DNA of 64,000 nt. Source: Streptomyces griseus subsp. griseus. GTDB taxonomy: Bacteria; Actinomycetota; Actinomycetes; Streptomycetales; Streptomycetaceae. The notes beneath the pieces were generated by a model. The model saw only the letters and a program-made list of their open reading frames with translations, made no database searches and was not told where the DNA came from. The position numbers were made by a program, and so were the translations under genes. The stretch is taken from contig NZ_JOJE01000033.1 in the NCBI RefSeq assembly GCF_000720255.1, forward strand, positions 13,627 through 77,626, in the 5' to 3' direction. Below are positions 57,858 to 64,000 of the stretch, piece by piece. Within the stretch, counting starts at the first letter, position 1, and every line of letters starts with the position of its first letter.

Positions 57858-59090
57858 ATGTCCACGCCCCTCGCGCGGCCGTCGTACGCCGCCGTCCTGC
57901 GCGTCCCCCGAGCCCGCACCACCTTCGCCGCCGCCCTCGCCGGCCGCCTGGCGTACGGGGTGGTCTCCCTCTCCCTGCTGCTGGCGACGGTCCGGGCGAC
58001 CGGTTCGTACGCCGTGGCCGGGACCGTCATGGCCCTGTTCGGGACCTCCGCGGTCCTCCTGATGCCGTTACGGGCCTCCCTGGTCGACCGCCACGGCCCG
58101 CGCCGCGCTCTCACCCCCATGGCCCTGCTCCACGCCGGCCTGCTCTCCCTGCTCGCCGCGGTCACCTGGAGCCCCGGAACCCCGGCGGTCGTCCTCGGCG
58201 CGGTCGCCGCGCTCACGGGCGCCTGCGCGCCCCCACTCGGCCCGACCATGCGCATGGTCTGGGGCGAACTGGTCCACGACCGGCGACTGCTGCAACGGGC
58301 GTACAGCCTGGACGGCGTCGCCGAGGAACTGCTCTACGTGTCGGGTCCCGTGCTGGTCGGCGTACTGGTCCGCTTCGCACCGCCGGCCGCCGGACTGCTG
58401 CTGACCGCGGCCCTGATCGCGGCCGGGACCTGCGCGTTCGTGGCCTCACCGGTCGTGGGCGCGTTGCGGGGATCCTCGCGACGGCCGCGGCAACGAGGGA
58501 AGGACTCCGCTCCCGGCCTGCTCCAACCGGTCGTCGTCGCGGCCGGCGCGGGCCTCGCGCTCAGCGCCGTCGACCTGCTGGTGACGGCCTTCGCCGAACG
58601 GCACGGCCACGGCGCCGACACGGCCGCCTGGATGCTGGCCGCGCTCTCGGCGGGCAGCGCGGTGGGCGGTCTCCTGAACGGCGCGATCGACTGGCGCACG
58701 CCCGCGCGTGTGCGGCTGCCGTGGCAGGCGGCGGGCCTGGGCCTCGCGCTGTGCGCGGCAGGTGCCGCCTCCGAGCCGTGGAGCCTCACGGCGGCCCTGG
58801 CCTGCGCCGGTGCCTTCGTCGCCCCTGCCTTGACCACGGCCTACCTCATCGCCGACGAGACGGCGCCGCCGGGCGCGCGGACCCGGGCGGGCGCCTGGAT
58901 CAACACCGCCGTGAACGCGGGCAGCTCCTGCGGCGCGATCTCGGCGGGGCTGCTCCTCACCCACGCCCCGCTCGGCGCGTGCTTCGCGGCGGCCGGGGCG
59001 ACGGCGCTGATTTCGGCGGCGGGCGCGGTCCGGGCGACAGCCGGACGGGGCCGCACGCCCCGCGTGCGGCCCCGGTCCCATCGGGTCTGA
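57858..59090 (+). CDS. MFS exporter with a TTA codon
   Basis: 410 residues from the ATG at 57858 with GAGGAA upstream; GTG 57822 is in frame but lies in the leader. Ten to twelve membrane helices; an arginine-rich cytoplasmic loop after the second and third helices (RASLVDRHGPRRALTP), matching the MFS motif A region, and a basic central loop (GSSRRPRQRGK). Substrate unknown, drug export likely from the leader. An in-frame TTA leucine codon at 58068-58070 (codon 71) points to bldA dependence. Its stop abuts the convergent PepSY gene in TGATCA. Confidence 0.9.
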   Translation: MSTPLARPSYAAVLRVPRARTTFAAALAGRLAYGVVSLSLLLATVRATGSYAVAGTVMALFGTSAVLLMPLRASLVDRHGPRRALTPMALLHAGLLSLLAAVTWSPGTPAVVLGAVAALTGACAPPLGPTMRMVWGELVHDRRLLQRAYSLDGVAEELLYVSGPVLVGVLVRFAPPAAGLLLTAALIAAGTCAFVASPVVGALRGSSRRPRQRGKDSAPGLLQPVVVAAGAGLALSAVDLLVTAFAERHGHGADTAAWMLAALSAGSAVGGLLNGAIDWRTPARVRLPWQAAGLGLALCAAGAASEPWSLTAALACAGAFVAPALTTAYLIADETAPPGARTRAGAWINTAVNAGSSCGAISAGLLLTHAPLGACFAAAGATALISAAGAVRATAGRGRTPRVRPRSHRV

Positions 59091-59723
59091 TCAGTCGTCG
59101 TCCCGGTCGGCGGTGACCTTCGCCGTCTTCACATCGACGTTCCAGTCGTGGTCCTTGCCGTGGGTGTCCATGGTCTCCACGTCCCAGCGGGGGGACCGGT
59201 CGTCGTCGAGGTCGACGGACGTCACGGTGCCCTCGGGGGCGGCGGCCTCGGCCGCCTGCTTGGCGTCGACCGTGGCGACCTTCAGCGCGCGGTGGGCTTC
59301 GGCCGCGTCGTCGTCCCGCTCGGTCTCGGTCGCGAGGATCTTGCCGGTCCGGTCGTCCACGTGGACGGTGTACGAGGTGGAGCCCGAGCCCAGGACGTCC
59401 ACCTCCCAGCCGCGGACGTCGTCCTCGTCGTCACCGGCTTCGAGGTCGGCGGAGACGGCCGTGCCCGGCTTCGCCTTCAGGGCCACGTCGATCGCCTGAG
59501 CGGCGGTCAGCTTGCTGCCGCGCGCCTCGGCGGCGTCCCCGTCGCGGTCGTCGCGGTCGTCTCGCTCGTCCTGCGCGTCGGTGTCCCTGTCGTCTCCCTG
59601 CACCGCCGCGGGCGACTTGGCCGGCGTGTCGCCCTCGCCACCCGCACCGAAGGCGAGCGTGGCGCCGCCGCCGATCAGGGCGACCGCGGTGATGGTGGAG
59701 ACGGCGACGAGGTGGCGCTTCAT
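59091..59723 (-). CDS. PepSY-domain envelope protein
   Basis: 210 residues. A signal peptide or anchor (residues ~1-26, LVAVSTITAVALIGGGATLAFGAG) is followed by an Asp/Arg-rich spacer (DERDDRDDRDGD). Two PepSY-like repeats follow (LTAAQAIDVALKAKPGTAVSADLE; VDDRTGKILATET), the second ending in WNVDVKTAKVTADRDDD. PepSY domains often sit outside the cell next to two-component systems or proteases. It is divergent from the response regulator below and shares its control region. Confidence 0.88.
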   Translation of the reverse strand: MKRHLVAVSTITAVALIGGGATLAFGAGGEGDTPAKSPAAVQGDDRDTDAQDERDDRDDRDGDAAEARGSKLTAAQAIDVALKAKPGTAVSADLEAGDDEDDVRGWEVDVLGSGSTSYTVHVDDRTGKILATETERDDDAAEAHRALKVATVDAKQAAEAAAPEGTVTSVDLDDDRSPRWDVETMDTHGKDHDWNVDVKTAKVTADRDDD

Positions 59724-59788
59724 GGATGTCCTCCCGGAGGTGGGTTCGTTCCGTTCGCTTCAACGGGAACCACGCTGCAGGACCGGAG

Positions 59789-59825
59789 CTGAAGCCAGCC
59801 TGAAGCAACCTGAAGATCGCTTCAG
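59789..59825. promoter_or_regulatory. Repeated CTGAAG boxes between PepSY and regulator genes
   Basis: CTGAAG occurs at 59789, 59800 and 59810, with 11- and 10-base periodicity, and an inverted CTTCAG starts at 59820. Direct repeats spaced one helical turn apart are typical of OmpR-family regulators, so this is a likely site of autoregulation and control of the PepSY gene. Confidence 0.6.
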
Positions 59826-59849
59826 CTTCCGTCTGGGACCCTGTTCCCC

Positions 59850-60518
59850 ATGCGCCTGTTGATCGTCGAGGACGAGAAGCGCCTCGCCCTGTCCCTGGCC
59901 AAGGGCCTGACCGCCGAGGGCTACGCCGTGGACGTCGTCCACGACGGGCTGGAGGGGCTGCACCGGGCGAGCGAGTCGCCGTACGACCTGCTCGTGCTCG
60001 ACATCATGCTGCCCGGCATGAACGGCTACCGCGTCTGCTCGACGCTGCGCGCCGCCGGCAACGACGTACCGATCCTGATGCTCACGGCCAAGGACGGCGA
60101 GTACGACGAGGCCGAGGGTCTGGACACGGGCGCGGACGACTATCTGACCAAGCCGTTCTCGTACGTGGTGCTGGTCGCGCGGATCAAGGCGCTGCTGCGG
60201 CGACGCGGGCAGGGAGCCGGGGCGTCGCCCGTGCACGTCCTCGGTGAGCTCCGGGTGGACACCGCGGCCCGCCGGGTCTTCCTGCGGGACGACGAGGTGG
60301 CGCTCACCGCGAAGGAGTTCGCCGTCCTGGAGCAGTTCGTGCTGCGGGCCGGCCAGGTGGTGTCCAAGGGCGAGATCCTCGACCACGTGTGGGACTTCGC
60401 CTACGACGGCGACCTCAACATCGTCGAGGTGTACGTCAGTGCCCTGCGCCGCAAGCTGGGCGCGACGTTGATCCGGACCGTGCGCGGTGCCGGGTACCGG
60501 CTGGAGACCGCCCGGTGA
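59850..60518 (+). CDS. OmpR-family response regulator
   Basis: 222 residues. The receiver domain has IVEDEKRLA, phosphoacceptor D51 in VLDIMLPGMNG, LTAKDGEYDEAEGLDTGADDYLTKPF. The winged-helix domain has VALTAKEFAVLEQFVLRAGQVVSKGEIL and IVEVYVSALRRKLG. The TGA overlaps the kinase GTG (GTGA). Confidence 0.96.
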   Translation: MRLLIVEDEKRLALSLAKGLTAEGYAVDVVHDGLEGLHRASESPYDLLVLDIMLPGMNGYRVCSTLRAAGNDVPILMLTAKDGEYDEAEGLDTGADDYLTKPFSYVVLVARIKALLRRRGQGAGASPVHVLGELRVDTAARRVFLRDDEVALTAKEFAVLEQFVLRAGQVVSKGEILDHVWDFAYDGDLNIVEVYVSALRRKLGATLIRTVRGAGYRLETAR

Positions 60519-61969
60519 GGCGTCTGTTCGGTTCCGTACGGGCCCGGGCCACGCTCGGCGCCACCCTCGTCGTCGCCGTGGCCCTGGTCGCCGCCGGTGC
60601 GGCGGTCCTGCTCTCGCTGCGCTCCAACCTCAGCGACCAGGCCGGCACCCAGGCCGAACGCACCGCGCGGGAGGTCGCCGCGGAACTCGTGGCCGGGAGG
60701 ACGTACGCGCAACTGTCCCTGGACGGCGACGACCGGCCGGTCCAGGTCCTCACGGAGGACGGGAAGCTGGTCGCAGCCAGTGAGGACCTGGAGCGGATCA
60801 GCGGGACGGGCAGCGATGCCGTGCGTCCGAACGCGGCCGGCGGTGGCACGGGACAGGGCCCCGCGGACCCCGATCGCGACCCGGACGACACGGATGACAG
60901 GACGGACACGGACGACCAGGCGCAGGCGGGCGCGCCGGACGCCGGTGAGATCGACGAGGACACCGACTTCCGCGACGGCTCCGCGACGGTCGACGGGGAC
61001 AGCGGGGACTACCGGTTCGCCGTCGTGGAGGTGGAGGCCGGGGACCGGGGCACCCTCACCGTGTACGCGGGCGCCCCGCTGTCCGCCGAGCACAGCGCCG
61101 TGAGCACCGCGCTCACCAGCATGCTGATCGGGTTCCCGCTGCTGCTGGGCGTCGTCGCGGGCGTGACCTGGCTGGTCACCCGGCGCGCTCTGCGCCCGGT
61201 CGAGGGCATCCGGCGCGAGATGGCAGCGATCACCGCCTCCGAGGATCTGGCGCGGCGCGTCCCGGAGCCGGACACGCACGACGAGGTGGCCCGGCTCGCC
61301 CGCACCACCAACGAGACGCTGGCCGCGCTGGAGACCTCCGTGGAACGCCAGCGCCGGTTCGTCGCCGACGCCTCCCACGAGCTGCGCAGCCCGATAGCCA
61401 GTCTGCGCACCCAGCTGGAGGTGGGCGCCGCCCATCCCGAGCTGCTGGACGTCACGGGCGCGGTCGAGGACACCGTACGGCTTCAGCGACTGGCCGCCGA
61501 CCTGCTGCTGCTCGCGCGGCTGGACGCGGGGGAGCGGCGCGGTGACGCCCGGGTGGACCTGGGGGCGCTGGCGCGGGAGGAGGCCGCGGGGCGGGCCGGG
61601 GTGAGCGTCGAGGCGGCCGGGGGCGTGGAAGTGGCCGGATCCCGGGGGCAGCTGCAGCGGGTGCTGGCCAATCTGCTGGACAACGCGCGGCGGCACGCGC
61701 GGGACGCGGTCTCGGTCACCGTTCGGCGCGTCGGGGACCGGGCGGTGCTGGAGGTCGCCGACGACGGCGACGGAGTGCCCGAGGGCGAACGGGAGCGCGT
61801 CTTCGAGCGGTTCGTACGGCTAGACGCCGCCCGCAGCCGCGACGACGGCGGAGCGGGACTTGGCCTGGCCATCGCCCGGGACGTGGCCGTCCGGCACGGC
61901 GGCACGCTCACGGTGCGCGACGCGCCGGCAGGCGGAGCCCTGTTCGAACTCCGCCTGCCGTCGGCCTAG
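60515..61969 (+). CDS. Sensor histidine kinase with acidic extracytoplasmic domain
   Basis: 484 residues from the GTG at 60515, overlapping the regulator stop. First membrane helix ~12-34; extracytoplasmic domain ~35-200 with a strongly Asp-rich linker near 125-155; second membrane helix ~207-228 (LIGFPLLLGVVAGVTWLV). HAMP is followed by the H-box FVADASHELRSPIASLRTQLE, N-box LANLLDNARRHA, and G-boxes DDGDGVPEGE and GGAGLGLAIARD. The Asp-rich linker resembles cation-binding sequences and echoes the Asp-rich PepSY protein next door. Confidence 0.95.
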   Translation: MRRLFGSVRARATLGATLVVAVALVAAGAAVLLSLRSNLSDQAGTQAERTAREVAAELVAGRTYAQLSLDGDDRPVQVLTEDGKLVAASEDLERISGTGSDAVRPNAAGGGTGQGPADPDRDPDDTDDRTDTDDQAQAGAPDAGEIDEDTDFRDGSATVDGDSGDYRFAVVEVEAGDRGTLTVYAGAPLSAEHSAVSTALTSMLIGFPLLLGVVAGVTWLVTRRALRPVEGIRREMAAITASEDLARRVPEPDTHDEVARLARTTNETLAALETSVERQRRFVADASHELRSPIASLRTQLEVGAAHPELLDVTGAVEDTVRLQRLAADLLLLARLDAGERRGDARVDLGALAREEAAGRAGVSVEAAGGVEVAGSRGQLQRVLANLLDNARRHARDAVSVTVRRVGDRAVLEVADDGDGVPEGERERVFERFVRLDAARSRDDGGAGLGLAIARDVAVRHGGTLTVRDAPAGGALFELRLPSA

Positions 61970-61970
61970 A

Positions 61971-61991
61971 GGGCGCCGGCTACGGGCGCCC
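61971..61991. terminator. Hairpin between convergent kinase and marR genes
   Basis: GGGCGCC pairs with GGCGCCC across a seven-base loop, immediately after the kinase stop and before the end of the convergent marR gene. Confidence 0.55.
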
Positions 61992-61999
61992 CGGTTCAC

Positions 62000-62476
62000 C
62001 TACGGGCGTCCCCGGTGTCCGCGGAGGTGCTCGGCGATGGGCTTGAGGGCCTTGTCGAGCTCGGTCATGGCCTCGGGGTCGAGCAGGTCGATGAAGTGCC
62101 TCCGAACGGACGCCACGTGATGAGGCGCGACCTTCTTCATCGTCTCCATGCCGTGCTCGGTGAGCACGGCGTACAGCCCGCGGCGGTCGGACTCGCAGTT
62201 CTCCCGGCGCACCAGGTCCGCGTTCTCCATGCGGGTGATCTGGTGCGAGAGGCGGCTCTTGGACTGGAGGGTGGCGGACGCGAGATCGCTCATCCGCATC
62301 CGCACGCCCTCCGACTCGGAGAGGTTCACCAGGATCTCGTAGTCGTTCATTGTCAGGCCGAACGGCTGGAGGTCCCTTTCGAGCTGGTACGTCAACAGCC
62401 TGTTGACCTCCAGGTGGGTGCGCCAGGCGCACTGCTCCGCATCGGTCAGCCAGCGCGTGGCCGTCTCGGTCTCCAT
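62000..62476 (-). CDS. MarR-family regulator
   Basis: 158 residues. Winged helix: LERDLQPFGLTMNDYEILVNLSE, MRMSDLASATLQSKSRLSHQITRME, then wing VRRENCESDRRGLYAVLTEHG. Such proteins usually repress a neighbouring exporter or their own gene. The mRNA appears to be leaderless (TAGACT six bases before the ATG). It lies 92 bases downstream of the AIM24 gene. Confidence 0.93.
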   Translation of the reverse strand: METETATRWLTDAEQCAWRTHLEVNRLLTYQLERDLQPFGLTMNDYEILVNLSESEGVRMRMSDLASATLQSKSRLSHQITRMENADLVRRENCESDRRGLYAVLTEHGMETMKKVAPHHVASVRRHFIDLLDPEAMTELDKALKPIAEHLRGHRGRP

Positions 62477-62482
62477 GAATGA

Positions 62483-62511
62483 AGTCTACCTAAGAAGTTG
62501 AAAGGCGAACT
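62483..62511 (-). promoter_or_regulatory. marR promoter with candidate operator
   Basis: On the minus strand the -10 TAGACT (62483-62488) lies six bases before the ATG. Upstream, AGTT-N8-AACT (62496-62511) forms an inverted repeat over the promoter spacer, a plausible autoregulatory site. Confidence 0.5.
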
Positions 62512-62568
62512 AATGAAGGTGGTGTGACTGTGCGCACGCGTTCGATGTCACACTCCGCAGACTACCGC

Positions 62569-63363
62569 TCACAGCCCGAAGCGACGCTGGAGGTCTCCGA
62601 GCTGTCCGGGAAGTCGCGGTGTGCCGGACGCCCCGTGACCCCCCATCGCGCCGCCCCCGCCGGGCACGCCCGGCTCGTGCGGAGTCACTCCGGTGGCCTG
62701 CTCGGCCATCAGGATTTCCGTCGACTGGAGCAGTACCGTGCCGGCCCCCACGAACTCGAACTGGTGCTCCTCCCCGGAGGCTCCGCCGAGGCCCGTCATC
62801 GCACGTAGACCGCCCATTACGCCGGTCATGTAACCGTGGTCGTAGTGGTGGCACGGCGAGGGGCAGTCGGCCCAGCCGACGAGTGCCTGCGGGTCCACCC
62901 GGATCGGGGGTTCCATGAACACCACCGGACCGTTCGACGCGGCCACGAACTTTCCGGTTCCGATGAGTGTGAGAAAACCCGGCACGATCGACTGCTTGAG
63001 GGACAGACTTGGCTGAAAAGCGAGCAGATTGCCCGAGCGAATGGTCAGATTGCCGTCGTCCAGGTCGTACGAGTTCACATCGAAGGCCCGGTCGGCGAGG
63101 AGCATCTTGCCCGAGCCCTCCGCCACGACCCAGTCGCTCGCGTGCAGAGGCGAATGGAAGGACGTACGGACGAGTCGGTCGAGTCGGCCGTGCCCGATGC
63201 CGTTGAAGTCGATCGAGCCGTAGTAGGCGATCATCTTCCCCTTCTGGAGGAACCACTGGCTCCCCTTGAGCTCCACGCAGAAGGTGTAGGCGTTGACGTT
63301 GTCGTCGACGGGCAGGGTCATGGGGTCGTGGACCACGGGTCCTGCGCCCGGGTAGGTGGTCAC
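62569..63363 (-). CDS. AIM24-family protein
   Basis: 264 residues. Beta-rich AIM24/TerB-like fold: WFLQKGKMIAYYGSIDF, EGSGKMLLADRAFDVNSYDLDD, LTLIGTGKFVAASNGPVVFMEPP, and the cysteine/histidine motif GWADCPSPCHHYD. The C-terminal ~40 residues are Gly/Pro-rich. Family function in bacteria is unclear. Probably membrane- or stress-associated. No ribosome site stands out except AAGGAACC near the start. Confidence 0.85.
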   Translation of the reverse strand: MTTYPGAGPVVHDPMTLPVDDNVNAYTFCVELKGSQWFLQKGKMIAYYGSIDFNGIGHGRLDRLVRTSFHSPLHASDWVVAEGSGKMLLADRAFDVNSYDLDDGNLTIRSGNLLAFQPSLSLKQSIVPGFLTLIGTGKFVAASNGPVVFMEPPIRVDPQALVGWADCPSPCHHYDHGYMTGVMGGLRAMTGLGGASGEEHQFEFVGAGTVLLQSTEILMAEQATGVTPHEPGVPGGGGAMGGHGASGTPRLPGQLGDLQRRFGL

Positions 63364-63447
63364 AAGGTTCCTCCGAGGGTGCCCCGGCCTGCGAGTCGGG
63401 GGGGAATCGGGCTTCTGTGGAGCAGGCCAGGGAAAACCGAATTGCCG

Positions 63448-63606
63448 TCAGGGCGATTTGGGGTCAGCCGTGGCCGCGTCGCGCTCGACCTCCAAGCGGT
63501 AGACGATCTCGGAGTTGAGGGACCTGCGGGCGGACTTGGCCTCAGCGGCCAGCCACTCGTGCAGGTCGGCGGGCAGTCGGAGCGTGATGCGCTTCTCTTC
63601 ATCCAT
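63448..63606 (-). CDS. Arc-type ribbon-helix-helix DNA-binding protein
   Basis: 52 residues. The beta strand EEKRITLRLPADLHEWL and helix pair AAEAKSARRSLNSEIVYRLEVE match Arc/MetJ-type repressors and antitoxins. It is too short for a toxin partner to be fused and no toxin gene is adjacent. It is transcribed divergently from tnpB with only 50 bases between start codons and appears leaderless (TACTCT six bases upstream). It may repress the shared promoter region. Confidence 0.85.
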   Translation of the reverse strand: MDEEKRITLRLPADLHEWLAAEAKSARRSLNSEIVYRLEVERDAATADPKSP

Positions 63607-63612
63607 GACCCC

Positions 63613-63650
63613 AGAGTAGTGAGTTTGCGATGGCTATCCAGTGGTAGAAT
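63613..63650. promoter_or_regulatory. Overlapping divergent leaderless promoters (RHH and tnpB)
   Basis: Minus-strand -10 TACTCT (63613-63618) lies six bases from the RHH ATG. Plus-strand -10 TAGAAT (63645-63650) lies six bases from the tnpB ATG. The two promoters face apart within 50 bases, so one bound protein could control both. Confidence 0.55.
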
Positions 63651-63656
63651 GACACC

Positions 63657-64000
63657 ATGGCGACACGATGGAATGCTTCGGGGGATACTGGGCATGCCCG
63701 GTACACCTACCGCCTGCGTGTGTCGTCGACCGCCCGCACTGCCCTGCTCGGCGAGTGGGACCGCTGTCGCTGGGTGTGGAGCGAGTGCGTGGCCAAGTCC
63801 CGCGCCGTGCACGCCCACAACCGAGCGCATCCGGACGACAGGCTGACGTGCGGACCAGCCCAGCTCGATAAGATGCTCACCGAAGCCCGCGCCGGGACGC
63901 CGTGGCTCCGCGACGGTGCCTCGGTGCCGCAGCAGCAGATCATCCGAGACTTCGCCAAGTCCCGTACCAAAGCCCTGAAGGACATCGAGAAGCGGCTGCC
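63657..64000 (+). CDS. tnpB: TnpB (IS200/IS605-family OrfB) N-terminal part, cut by the window
   Basis: 114 codons from the ATG at 63657; the frame is open at the window edge. The N-terminal region matches TnpB: RYTYRLRVSSTARTALLGEWDRCRWVWSE-type helix, then WLRDGASVPQQQIIRDFAKSR and ALKDIEKRL. TnpB is an RNA-guided nuclease of IS200/IS605 elements, with the guide RNA at the element's end. The RuvC-like domain and the Zn finger would lie beyond 64000. No tnpA is seen upstream, where an RHH gene sits instead. Confidence 0.88.
   Translation, partial: MATRWNASGDTGHARYTYRLRVSSTARTALLGEWDRCRWVWSECVAKSRAVHAHNRAHPDDRLTCGPAQLDKMLTEARAGTPWLRDGASVPQQQIIRDFAKSRTKALKDIEKRL

Overview
This is high-GC actinobacterial chromosome, almost certainly Streptomyces. 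The evidence is strong G/C bias at third codon positions, rare TTA codons, many GTG/TTG and leaderless starts, and the polar-growth pair FilP and Scy. From memory, the gene order matches the well-known S. coelicolor stretch running lysA-hom-thrC-thrB-rho-rpmE-prfA-prmC-atp operon to nucS-filP-scy-mce-meaB. No alignment was run.

Left edge (1-3.9 kb): the end of an actinomycete integrative and conjugative element (AICE), with repSA (cut by the window), xis and int, followed by an unknown gene and then a tRNA-Arg(CCG) whose 3' end faces the element. From 4 to 21.7 kb the genes are housekeeping: a leaderless response regulator, an ArgRS-like protein without a catalytic domain (nrtL), lysA, hom-thrC, thrB, rho, an LCP cell-wall ligase, rpmE, prfA-prmC-(26-codon ORF)-sua5, a phosphatase-like protein lacking its catalytic Cys, an SHMT paralogue and a WecA/MraY-type transferase. 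The complete F-type ATP synthase operon atpIBEFHAGDC lies at 22-29.8 kb, with a Crp-like palindrome upstream and a strong terminator behind it.

From 30 to 45.5 kb the content is mixed: a DUF2550 protein, a CBM2-FnIII-GH18 chitinase with duplicated operators, a NarL-type two-component system, two small membrane proteins, cobalamin adenosyltransferase, a DrrAB-like ABC exporter with a divergent TetR, 3-hydroxybutyryl-CoA dehydrogenase, a STAS protein, a large membrane-anchored P-loop protein with a short upstream ORF, the mismatch endonuclease NucS, an SCO5389-family protein, an LLM oxidoreductase and a Zn-ribbon-like protein. Two paralogous ABC-2 transporters, filP and scy follow (45.5-54.6 kb). 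After these come methylmalonyl-CoA epimerase, thiolase and MeaB; an MFS exporter behind a six-codon leader ORF; a PepSY protein beside an OmpR-type two-component system; MarR; and an AIM24 protein. The right edge (63.4-64 kb) holds a ribbon-helix-helix gene divergent from the start of a tnpB gene.

Most of this is core genome. The mobile DNA sits at the two edges. The observations most worth checking are the 26-codon ORF between prmC and sua5, the Cys-to-Ser phosphatase, the leader ORF of the MFS gene, the catalytic-domain-less ArgRS relative, the repeated operator sites and the RHH/TnpB pair.
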